Below, one piece after another: positions 1 to 5,410 of a stretch of DNA of 7,949 bases. The notes beneath the pieces were generated by a model that was given only the letters and a program-made list of their open reading frames with translations, had not been told where the DNA came from and searched no databases. Source of the stretch: Spirochaetaceae bacterium. GTDB taxonomy: Bacteria; Spirochaetota; Spirochaetia; Treponematales; Breznakiellaceae. Location of the stretch: positions 1 to 7,949 of the forward strand of contig JAITAE010000017.1 in the NCBI GenBank assembly GCA_031284295.1. The letters are read 5' to 3'. How positions within the stretch are numbered: position 1 is the stretch's first letter; each line of letters starts with the position of its first letter. Both the position numbers and the translations under genes were made by a program.

Positions 1-70
1 TACGCGTGACGGGATGGTAACATACGGCAATTAAGCGGTATATCCGTCCAAATGCCTGTTTCTTTCGCAT
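1..70 (-). CDS. 5' end of an unidentified minus-strand gene (runs off the window)
   Basis: On the minus strand an ATG (positions 70-68) is preceded by a near-ideal Shine-Dalgarno AGGAGGT (81-75), and the frame stays open to the window edge. The 23 visible residues begin MRKKQAFGRIYRLIAVCYH: a basic N-terminus followed by a short hydrophobic patch. That is too little to assign a family or to say whether it is a signal or membrane segment. The strong binding site and the good spacing are the reasons for calling it; the protein itself is unrecognised. It diverges from the rest of the window, so the repeat-rich DNA to its right lies upstream of it. Confidence 0.55.
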   Translation of the reverse strand, partial: MRKKQAFGRIYRLIAVCYHPVTR

Positions 71-276
71 GGGGACCTCCTAAAAAAGTATTTTAAAAAC
101 CGTGTGTAATCCCAGCTAAGGCAGGGTTGAATGGATGTTTTTGACTATGAGGCAAGCCCCTGTCTTTGTTGCGGTGTTTACAGAAGGTATAGTCTAATTC
201 GCATTGGCCGTCAATAGTTTTGCCGCAGGCTGTCGCTAACAAGTGATAAGTTCACATCCTCGGATATAGTAGTAGA
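71..276. other. Non-coding stretch upstream of the minus-strand gene
   Basis: Apart from the ribosome binding site of the minus-strand gene (75-81) I see no gene, RNA or convincing repeat here. A promoter for the minus-strand gene would be expected in this stretch, but no -35/-10 pair stands out. A 13-base string, tgccgcaggctgt (221-233), recurs at 4848-4860; this may be chance. Confidence 0.4.
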
Positions 277-402
277 ATGAAGTATATGATGAGCACGAAA
301 GAGCTGGTCCGACTGGCGGTTATTAAGGGTGCGATAGGCAAGGGTTTGCACGGTAAAACACAGGGCGGCTATTCACGGGAATGCGGGAAGGCATCCGCAT
401 AA
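277..402 (+). pseudogene. Decayed N-terminal remnant of a helix-turn-helix (ISNCY-like) transposase
   Basis: A 41-codon reading frame opens with MKYMMSTKELVRLAVIKGAI. This resembles the start of ISNCY-type transposases, where a short serine/threonine-lysine-glutamate lead is followed by an R-L-x-V-I helix and then a helix-turn-helix. After about 20 codons the match fails in this frame, but the +1 frame around 340-400 reads CTVKH...AAIHGNAGR. That is reminiscent of the expected 'G-K-x-T-V-K-Q-A-A...L-G-x-S-E-R' helix-turn-helix with small indels. The rest of the transposase is missing; the MITE-like element begins 12 bases downstream. The assignment rests on recalled family pattern only. A short unrelated ORF is the alternative. 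Confidence 0.35.
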
Positions 403-460
403 ATCAGTGCTTTCTTAGGGCAACGCTGATTAAATGAGGCCCCTGATTGGGGGGCAGCGT

Positions 461-506
461 AATAACCGCTTGCGCGGTTATTTTCGGAGTTTGCGCCGCA
501 AACTCC
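461..506. repeat. Double-hairpin module, copy 1
   Basis: There are two adjacent hairpins. The first is aataaccgc (461-469) / gcggttatt (474-482), 9 bp with a 4-base loop. The second is ggagtttgc (486-494) / gcaaactcc (498-506), 9 bp with a 3-base loop. The same pair in the same order recurs at 5244-5312 and 5428-5474, showing that this is a mobile or recombining repeat unit rather than a local terminator. No T-tract follows either stem. Confidence 0.8.
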
Positions 507-534
507 ACGCAATAAATTTGCGGTTATGGAGCGA

Positions 535-610
535 GGGGGGCGCGACGAGAAGGCGGCTATATGCCGGTAACGGCATGGAAATAGCGCCCCCCCTTATTAA
601 TAAATCAGTG
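535..610 (+). repeat. GC-capped hairpin module, left copy of the inverted pair around the TerB operon
   Basis: A 9-bp outer stem of G6/C6 type (535-543 with 584-592) encloses an inner ATGCCG-GTAA-CGGCAT hairpin and is followed by ttattaataaatcagtg. The reverse complement of this segment matches 4726-4800 with about six differences over some 76 bases, including one indel in the G/C run. Related, more diverged direct copies are at 5328-5359 and 5520-5550. Confidence 0.8.
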
Positions 611-616
611 TTGCCC

Positions 617-650
617 TAAGTTCCAAACCTGGGTTTATAAGTTCCAAACC
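617..650. repeat. 13-bp direct repeat at the MITE/fabF-remnant junction
   Basis: taagttccaaacc occurs at 617-629 and again at 638-650, a 21-base period. The first copy overlaps the last bases of the MITE terminal repeat; the second lies in the fabF-like remnant. It could be a slippage duplication or a footprint of the element's insertion or excision. Confidence 0.6.
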
Positions 651-722
651 GGCGTAAAATTCATCAACAGATTTAACGATGGGCGAAATCACCTCCACCC
701 CGGTAACAACAACTTTTTTCAT
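646..722 (-). pseudogene. N-terminal fragment of a fabF-type 3-oxoacyl-ACP synthase
   Basis: Reading minus from an ATG at 722-720, the first 26 residues (MKKVVVTGVEVISPIVKSVD, then EFYAGL) closely follow the opening of FabF-type ketoacyl-ACP synthases, whose usual pattern is VVTGxGxxSPxG...vxxfwxxLxxG. Two conserved glycines appear replaced (GVG to GVE, PIG to PIV). After the 26th codon similarity stops at the 13-bp direct repeat and the frame runs into the MITE end, stopping at about 597. No thiolase-fold core or Cys-His-His active site follows. There is no strong ribosome binding site. I read it as a gene scrap left by rearrangement. A short chance resemblance is possible but the motif run is long for that. 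Confidence 0.5.
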
Positions 723-761
723 CAAAAAATCCGCCAACAGATAATTTTTAATATGGGCGCA

Positions 762-778
762 TCGCCGCCGGGCGGCGA
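762..778. repeat. Small GC-rich hairpin
   Basis: tcgccgc (762-768), loop cgg, gcggcga (772-778): a perfect 7-bp stem. There is no T-tract, so I do not call it a terminator. It is one of several palindromes in this gene-free stretch. Confidence 0.55.
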
Positions 779-798
779 CCGGGCTATCCGCTATAATA

Positions 799-843
799 AG
801 CATTGCCGCTTTACGCGCGGCAAGCCGCGCTTACGGCAATGCT
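799..843. repeat. Long two-part hairpin (45 nt)
   Basis: The outer stem agcattgccg (799-808) / cggcaatgct (834-843) is a perfect 10 bp. The inner stem gcgcggc (815-821) / gccgcgc (824-830) is a perfect 7 bp with an AA loop. An asymmetric internal loop (ctttac against tta) separates them. No T-run follows. It could be a transcript-end structure, a palindromic intergenic repeat or a transposon end. The sequence does not decide. Confidence 0.7.
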
Positions 844-968
844 CATTCCGCTTCTATCCCTTGCGCGGAGCTTCGTATCCTGAATAGGTTCCCCGCACAG
901 GAAAACCGGCATTTATATTGCTGTCAGGATACTAGCCGCCTGCTGTACTTCGTGTATAACACCTTCAA

Positions 969-989
969 AAATCGGCTTTTAGCCGATTT
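969..989. repeat. 9-bp perfect hairpin upstream of the TerB operon
   Basis: aaatcggct (969-977), loop ttt, agccgattt (981-989). The stem is perfect and A/T-flanked. On the plus strand it is followed by cttacc and not by a clean U-tract, so terminator function is uncertain. It lies about 130 bases upstream of the proposed operon promoter. Confidence 0.55.
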
Positions 990-1116
990 CTTACCTTGCA
1001 AACTGCCCAAGTATTGCGCGGCACTACGATATTGGCCCATAAATCGGGGTTTTTGTATGTCTGCGCGAAAAATCCGCCAGGTACAACAGGCTGTTAGCCG
1101 CCCCCGGGCTTGTGTA

Positions 1117-1145
1117 TTGAAAACTACAGGGGTTTCAGCTAAAGT
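1117..1145 (+). promoter_or_regulatory. Candidate sigma-70-type promoter of the TerB operon
   Basis: TTGAAA (1117-1122, 5 of 6 to consensus), a 17-base spacer and TAAAGT (1140-1145, 4 of 6). It is placed 36 bases before the TTG start, leaving a short leader. No operator-like palindrome overlaps it. Confidence 0.45.
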
Positions 1146-1170
1146 TTAAAGAAACACGTATCATTAAATG

Positions 1171-1183
1171 AGGGGACGGCTTG
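1171..1183 (+). promoter_or_regulatory. Ribosome binding site deciding a TTG start
   Basis: AGGGG (1171-1175) lies 5 bases before TTG (1181-1183). The ATG at 1168 is out of frame and overlaps the site. The surrounding attaaatgagg (1163-1173) is identical to 429-439 inside the MITE, so the leader may descend from a repeat end. Confidence 0.6.
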
Positions 1184-3394
1184 AAAAAAAATCCTTTTGA
1201 CTTTAAAAATATGTTTTTGTTTGAAGAGCTGATGGATGATGATTTTTCCGAAAATGCCGGGAAATTCGAGCGGGAGCAGCTAAAAAAGTACAATCAAACG
1301 TTTAAGCACCTGAATTTGGTTGACATTAACAACCCGAAGCTGTTCAAGATTCCCCCGCCCAGGGCCTCGGACGCCCGCTGGGTACTGCCCGGAGAAAAAA
1401 TAGTATTTGGAAACTACAAAATCACGGCGGGATTTTTTTATTTTGGTACGAGCCTGCCGTCAGAGCGTGATGACGCGCGTAATTTTGCTTCACTGATAAA
1501 TCCCAATATTTCCATTCCCAAAAAAAAGAAGCTTGATCCAAAGCAGAGCATGATACCCGGCGCGGTTGATTACGCCGAGTTAACAGGAATCCAGCGGCGC
1601 AAGTATGTTCTATGGCACAGCGGCGGCAGAATTGACAAAAATACGCACGAGTGGTTTGCCATGCTTTTTTTGTACGGACTGGAGCGGCGGATATTTATTG
1701 ACGGTCTTCGCGGCCTTGTAAAACCACAGGAACTCCTACAGATACGGGACGAAGTACGGCGCATCCTCACGCTGTACGGCGGTAGAAGTACGCGGATCAA
1801 TTTTGCTTATTCAAACTTTCTTGCCTGTCTTGAAATTGAATGCGGGGATCATCCGCTGTACAGCATTCCGTTTCCGTATTTTGAATGTAAAAGGTATGAT
1901 GACAGCTTTAATGTTTTTTCGGCGTATATCAACACGGCTCTATCCCAATGCGCGGAAGACGGCGCGGTGGTGAACTCCGAACTTGCATACTACTGGTATA
2001 TTCTTTCCGGCGATATGCGCAGGAACAGTACGGCCGTCAAATGTATGGACGTATTCAAAAGACTTTTTATGATACGCTATACCGAAACGTATGAAAAAGG
2101 GTTATTGATAAAAAAAACAAAAAAATCCGGTACGATAACGGCGGAATTTTGTTACGAGCCGAAGTGTCCTGAATTGGATAAAGCGCCGTTACTAAAAGCG
2201 TACCGTATAGCTTTCATTTTTGGTGAGGCGGCCCATATAAACAAGCTGGAAGAGATTGCGGCGCGTTGCGGGAATGAGCTTGAGTTTTATGCGCGCCGGC
2301 TGGCGAAACACGATACCGCCGCCGCTGAAATATCGCTGGCGCTGCCGCCGGTACTTTGGGCAGGCGGTGAAGCGGAGGCGTTTAAAATTTTAAAAAAAAG
2401 ACTGAATAACAACAAAAAATATTTTATGGAACTGCATGAGCTGAAAAATTTATTTTTCAAGACGGTTCCGTTTTCAAAATATTCTTTGATGGATCTTGCC
2501 TGTGCGCTTGAAACCGAAAACATAGCGATGGAACCTGATATTATATCGTTTCCCGGCCTGATCAACGATAAATTTTTGTTTCATATATTGAAAAACAAAA
2601 TTCCCAAATGCCGTTCAAACGCAAATTATGAATTATCAAGAATGATACTTGAATTGGCGGTTTCCGCACACAAGCTCTGCGCACCGGAGGAAAAAACATT
2701 TAGATTGTATTATCCGATAAAACTGGACGAATACTTTTTCGAGCGCCTTTCGCCTTATATTTATTTGATGGTGCAGGACCCGCCGCCTTTTCAGCAATGC
2801 GTTAACCGGCTGAAAAAGTTGTCCGTAACCGACAAGAAAAGTGTCATAAAGTACATTCAGGAAGAAATCCTCAAAGACCGTAGCGCCGATTATGAGGCTG
2901 TATCTGTTATCGAAAAAATGTACAAGGGTTTTGGACTTTCAGAAAAAGATTTGTACAACGATCTGCACAGCGGCGGCGCTTCGACTGCGGCAAAAAATGA
3001 CGCGGCAAAAAGCGCCGCCGTCCATCTTGACAAAAACAAGATCAAGCAGCTGCGGAAAGACAGCGATCATGTTTATAATCTGCTTTCGGATATTTTCAAA
3101 GATGACGAAACGGAAGAAAACGCCGGGCCGAAAACGGATTCAAAAGAAACACCCGGCAATTATTTTGGTTTTGACGAGGCGCAGACGCTGTTCCTGAAAA
3201 CCGTAATTTCGCGCGCCGAATGGCCTCGTGATGAATTGATGGAAGATGCAAAGCGGAATGGGCTGATGCTTGACGGCTTTATGGAAATAGTAAACGAAGC
3301 CGCTTATAATGAATTTGACGAAGCGCTTATGGAAGGCGATGAAACTATCACGGTAAATATGGATATTGCCGGAATGATGACGGAGAAATTGTAA
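1181..3394 (+). CDS. TerB-N / TerB-C domain protein of a DNA-processing accessory cassette
   Basis: This 737-residue cytoplasmic protein has no signal peptide or membrane segment. A TerB-N domain covers roughly residues 60-270: the hallmark DARWVLPGEKIVFGNYKI (64-81) followed by AGFFYFGTSL, NPNISIP (107-113) and RRKYVLWHSGGR (139-150), then a helical EWFAMLFLYGLERR stretch. The middle (270-570) is helical and poorly recognisable; I see no clear central TerB metal-binding domain. A TerB-C-like region spans about 570-737, ending in SRAEWPRDELMEDAKRNGLM (677-696), NEAAYNEFDEALMEGDE and a TVNMDIAGMM tail. In this family the protein is thought to partner an ATPase and often an SF2 helicase in DNA processing; biochemical activity is unknown. 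The TTG start (1181) is chosen because AGGGG (1171-1175) sits 5 bases upstream; the next in-frame ATG is codon 11. Four A8 runs lie inside the gene. The ATPase gene starts one base after its stop. Confidence 0.88.
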   Translation: MKKNPFDFKNMFLFEELMDDDFSENAGKFEREQLKKYNQTFKHLNLVDINNPKLFKIPPPRASDARWVLPGEKIVFGNYKITAGFFYFGTSLPSERDDARNFASLINPNISIPKKKKLDPKQSMIPGAVDYAELTGIQRRKYVLWHSGGRIDKNTHEWFAMLFLYGLERRIFIDGLRGLVKPQELLQIRDEVRRILTLYGGRSTRINFAYSNFLACLEIECGDHPLYSIPFPYFECKRYDDSFNVFSAYINTALSQCAEDGAVVNSELAYYWYILSGDMRRNSTAVKCMDVFKRLFMIRYTETYEKGLLIKKTKKSGTITAEFCYEPKCPELDKAPLLKAYRIAFIFGEAAHINKLEEIAARCGNELEFYARRLAKHDTAAAEISLALPPVLWAGGEAEAFKILKKRLNNNKKYFMELHELKNLFFKTVPFSKYSLMDLACALETENIAMEPDIISFPGLINDKFLFHILKNKIPKCRSNANYELSRMILELAVSAHKLCAPEEKTFRLYYPIKLDEYFFERLSPYIYLMVQDPPPFQQCVNRLKKLSVTDKKSVIKYIQEEILKDRSADYEAVSVIEKMYKGFGLSEKDLYNDLHSGGASTAAKNDAAKSAAVHLDKNKIKQLRKDSDHVYNLLSDIFKDDETEENAGPKTDSKETPGNYFGFDEAQTLFLKTVISRAEWPRDELMEDAKRNGLMLDGFMEIVNEAAYNEFDEALMEGDETITVNMDIAGMMTEKL

Positions 3395-3395
3395 A

Positions 3396-4688
3396 ATGGC
3401 GGAAACGATCAGATTAAAAGACAGGGACGCGGTAATACAGTCTTTGCGGGCAGGCGTGGTTCCGCGGACCGCGCAGCATTTGATACAGGTAGGGCGGAAA
3501 CTCGAAATCGAGGCGTTGATTCAGGATATTGACCGCATAATTGACGGCGGTTCTTCGATACGCTTTGTGATAGGCGAATACGGATCGGGAAAAACTTTTT
3601 TCCTCAATCTTGTCCGTTCCATCGCGATGGAAAAAGGCATAGTCTGCGCCAACGCGGATCTGACGCCGGACAAACGGCTGCACGCTACGGGCGGCTACGC
3701 GAAGGCGCTTTACATGGAATTGATGCGGAATCTTTCGACACGGACAAAGCCGGAAGGCGGCGCGATGACAAATGTTGTTGAACGTTTTATTCAGACGGCG
3801 TATAGCGAGGCAAAAGATACAAATGAAACGGTTTCCGCCGTTATACAGAACAAGCTTGCCAAGCTTACAGAACTTGTGAACGGCTACGATTTTGCCGAAG
3901 TTATAAACGCCTACCGGGAAGCGTACGACAAGGGAGACGATACGCGCAAGCAGGATGCGGTGCGCTGGCTGCGCGGAGAATTTACCACAAAGACGGACGC
4001 CCGCAAAGCGCTCGGCGTGCGTACAATAATTGACGACTCAACATGGTACGATCAGCTTAAACTGTTTGCCCGCTTTGTACGGCTTGCCGGTTATTCAGGT
4101 TTCATAGTCTGCCTTGACGAGATGGTCAATATCTACAAGCTATCAAACCAAAAAGCCCGCAGTTCCAACTATGAACAGATACTGCGAATCGTGAACGACA
4201 CGTTGCAGGGCAGCGCGGGCGGACTGGGTTTTGTGCTGGGCGGTACACCGGAATTTCAGCTTGATACACGGCGCGGTATGTTCAGCTATGACGCGCTGCG
4301 GCGCAGGCTGGGTGAAAATGCCTTTGCCAAACAGCACGGCCTTGTCGATTTCAGCGGCCCCGTGATACGGCTTTCCAGCCTCAGCCAGGAAGACTTTTAT
4401 GTTTTGCTGGACAAGATACGCCTGGTCTACGCTTACGGCGATGAAAAAAAGACGCTGCTCCCGCAGAGCGCGATTGAAGCATTTATGAAACACTGCGCCA
4501 AACGGCTCGGTGATGAGTATTTCAGGACTCCGGGGACAACGATAACATCTTTTGTCGATCTGCTCGCGGTTCTTGAGCAGAACGCCGGATCGGACTGGAA
4601 GAATCTACTCGGTCAGATTGAACTGAAAAGAGACGAAGGCGGCGCGCGCGACAGGCTGTCCCCGGATGACGATTTAGTCGCATGTTAG
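3396..4688 (+). CDS. BrxD-like (DUF2791) P-loop ATPase partnering the TerB protein
   Basis: The protein has 430 residues, the expected size for the BREX-type ATP-binding family related to BrxD. Residues 10-60 (LRAGVVPRTAQHLIQVGR, then a helix and GGSSIRFVIG) are the typical lead-in. The Walker A is GEYGSGKT (60-67). The Walker B is GFIVCLDEM (235-243, D241/E242). GFVLGGTPEF (278-287) is in the sensor-1 position. ALRRRL (300-305) offers arginine-finger candidates. It is cytoplasmic, with no membrane segments. The family presumably hydrolyses ATP to load or remodel a DNA-acting complex; in type 2 BREX its relative BrxD is encoded with the Lhr-like helicase BrxHI. Its ATG lies one base after the TerB stop, with GGAG (3382-3385) inside the upstream gene, so the two are cotranscribed. 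The C-terminus reads SPDDDLVAC and stops. From memory, relatives tend to end in an acidic stretch plus a few hydrophobic residues, so the last few may be altered by the adjoining repeat. No helicase follows. Confidence 0.88.
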   Translation: MAETIRLKDRDAVIQSLRAGVVPRTAQHLIQVGRKLEIEALIQDIDRIIDGGSSIRFVIGEYGSGKTFFLNLVRSIAMEKGIVCANADLTPDKRLHATGGYAKALYMELMRNLSTRTKPEGGAMTNVVERFIQTAYSEAKDTNETVSAVIQNKLAKLTELVNGYDFAEVINAYREAYDKGDDTRKQDAVRWLRGEFTTKTDARKALGVRTIIDDSTWYDQLKLFARFVRLAGYSGFIVCLDEMVNIYKLSNQKARSSNYEQILRIVNDTLQGSAGGLGFVLGGTPEFQLDTRRGMFSYDALRRRLGENAFAKQHGLVDFSGPVIRLSSLSQEDFYVLLDKIRLVYAYGDEKKTLLPQSAIEAFMKHCAKRLGDEYFRTPGTTITSFVDLLAVLEQNAGSDWKNLLGQIELKRDEGGARDRLSPDDDLVAC

Positions 4689-4725
4689 CGGCCTATAAAC
4701 CGGGATTTTTGCATATCTACAGAAG
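4689..4725. other. Short unassigned linker after the ATPase
   Basis: These bases lie between the ATPase stop codon and the inverted repeat copy. An ATG at 4682 overlaps the ATPase stop in a typical operon arrangement and would open a frame reading MLAAYKPGFLHIYRS before it enters the repeat at 4726. It may be the start of a lost third gene, but there is no family match to support that. Confidence 0.3.
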
Positions 4726-4800
4726 CACTGATTCATTAATAAGGGGGGCGCTATTTCCATGCTGTTACCGGCATATAGCCGCCTGCCTGTCGCGCCCCCC
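4726..4800 (-). repeat. Inverted copy of the MITE hairpin module, right flank of the TerB operon
   Basis: cactgattcattaataa (4726-4742) leads into a G6/C6-capped hairpin: ggggggcgc (4743-4751) pairs with gcgcccccc (4792-4800), with an inner hairpin near 4760-4775. It is the reverse complement of 535-610 with about six differences. The outer part of the MITE terminal repeat (cttagggcaa) is not preserved at 4716-4725. The long stem could also stop transcription coming out of the ATPase gene, although it lacks a U-tract. Confidence 0.8.
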
Positions 4801-4802
4801 CA

Positions 4803-4917
4803 GCCCGATAACAGCGCGCGAAACATTGAGCGCGTTTAGGCAAAAAATGCCGCAGGCTGTAGCGCTGGACCAGGCCGCTGTTTAGAATAAGTTTTTAGCG
4901 CCGCCCGATAACAGCGC
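4803..4917. repeat. Pair of 15-bp direct repeats exactly 100 bp apart
   Basis: gcccgataacagcgc is present at 4803-4817 and 4903-4917. The 85 bases between contain no gene and no further repeat that I recognise. They may mark a duplication or an inserted segment. Confidence 0.65.
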
Positions 4918-4950
4918 AAGCGCGGTATTCCGCTACCCCCCAATCCGTCA

Positions 4951-4992
4951 CCCCACCAACACCGTGAATAACCGGCGTAGCCGGTTATTCAC
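4951..4992. repeat. Inverted partial copy of the 14-bp repeat plus hairpin 1
   Basis: ccccaccaacaccg (4951-4964) is the exact reverse complement of the 14-mer at 5411-5424 and 5478-5491. It runs directly into a perfect 13-bp hairpin, gtgaataaccggc (4964-4976), loop gta, gccggttattcac (4980-4992). The core of this differs by one base from the reverse complement of the hairpin at 5244-5266. The second hairpin of the module is missing here. Confidence 0.7.
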
Positions 4993-5052
4993 CCGCCTAA
5001 ACTTCCGTCATACGTGGGGTCTGCCGTGGAACGGTGTGAGCTGTACGTGTAT

Positions 5053-5213
5053 GAGGCACACTGTCTAGAGTGTGTGAGACACACTGTCTAGAGTGTGTGA
5101 GGCACACTGTCTAGAGTGTGTGAGACACACTGTCTAGCGTGTGTTGGACACACTGTCTAGAGTGTGTGAGACACACTGTCTAGCGTGTGTTGGACACACT
5201 GTCTAGCGTGTGG
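5053..5213. repeat. Seven tandem 23-bp palindromic repeats
   Basis: There are seven head-to-tail units of exactly 23 bp, beginning at 5053, 5076, 5099, 5122, 5145, 5168 and 5191. The typical unit is a 3-base spacer (gag or tgg) plus acacactgtctagagtgtgt, where ACACACT and AGTGTGT are perfect inverted arms around GTCTAG. Each unit therefore carries one CTAG. Variable sites are the first arm base (a/g), gag against gcg after CTA, and the gag/tgg spacer. The gcg form is followed by the tgg spacer, and the pattern repeats every 46 bp in part, pointing to expansion by dimers. There are no spacers of unique sequence, so it is not a CRISPR. Function is unknown: a protein-binding array, recombination substrate or simple satellite are possible. 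Confidence 0.92.
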
Positions 5214-5239
5214 ATAGAGTTCCCAGATGAGAGCGGGTA

Positions 5240-5383
5240 GCGGAATAACCGGCTGCGCCGGTTATTTCCGGAGTTTGCGCCGCCGCGCTACGCGCCGCTT
5301 ACCGCAAACTCCAAGCATTATCTTGTCTGCCGAACGGCATGGAAAACAGCGTCCCCCTTCTTAATGAAGAATGAGAAATGAGG
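5240..5383 (+). repeat. Double-hairpin/C-tract element, copy 2
   Basis: Hairpin 1 is aataaccggc (5244-5253) / gccggttatt (5257-5266). Hairpin 2 is ggagtttgcg (5270-5279) / cgcaaactcc (5303-5312), with its loop enlarged to 23 bases by a GC-rich insert (5280-5302). Then tgccgaacggcatgg (5328-5342), a C5 run and a purine-rich tail ending gagaaatgagg (5373-5383). Positions 5240-5279 are identical to 5424-5463. Confidence 0.75.
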
Positions 5384-5410
5384 CCGTCTCTGGGGTATGC
5401 TACCGCGTAG

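Larger units (their letters stand above)
414..620. mobile_element. MITE-like element, 207 bp, with 18-bp terminal inverted repeats
   Basis: The left end cttagggcaacgctgatt (414-431) and the reverse complement of the right end (603-620) match at 17 of 18 bases. The interior has no credible gene but holds two tandem hairpins (461-482 and 486-506) and a GC-rich long hairpin bounded by ggggggcgc (535-543) and gcgcccccc (584-592). Size, terminal repeats and lack of coding capacity fit a miniature inverted-repeat transposable element moved in trans by a transposase. I see no clear target-site duplication. Interior parts recur at 4726-4800 (inverted), 5240-5383 and 5424-5574, so it belongs to a local repeat family. 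Confidence 0.65.

Noticed and set aside
434..619. 61-codon ORF inside the MITE
   Set aside because: It is made of hairpin repeat sequence, has no ribosome binding site and is rich in Arg/Leu from GC palindromes.
952..1149. 65-codon ORF upstream of the TerB gene
   Set aside because: It spans a perfect hairpin, has no clear ribosome binding site, resembles no family I recognise, and overlaps the operon promoter.
1181..3394. Tellurite resistance determinant
   Set aside because: TerB-N/TerB-C domains share a name with ter genes, but no TerC, TerD, TerZ or TerA is present and the ATPase partner points to DNA processing.
1181..4688. Complete BREX system
   Set aside because: The ATPase is BrxD-like, but no PglZ phosphatase, PglX methyltransferase or BrxC/PglY gene is in the window.
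4682..4885. 67-codon ORF overlapping the ATPase stop as a third operon gene
   Set aside because: Most of it is the inverted repeat copy. Only the first 15 codons could be gene-derived and they match nothing I know, so it is kept as a finding and not as a gene.
5053..5213. CRISPR array
   Set aside because: Units are contiguous with only a 3-base near-constant linker and no unique spacers, and no cas genes are present.
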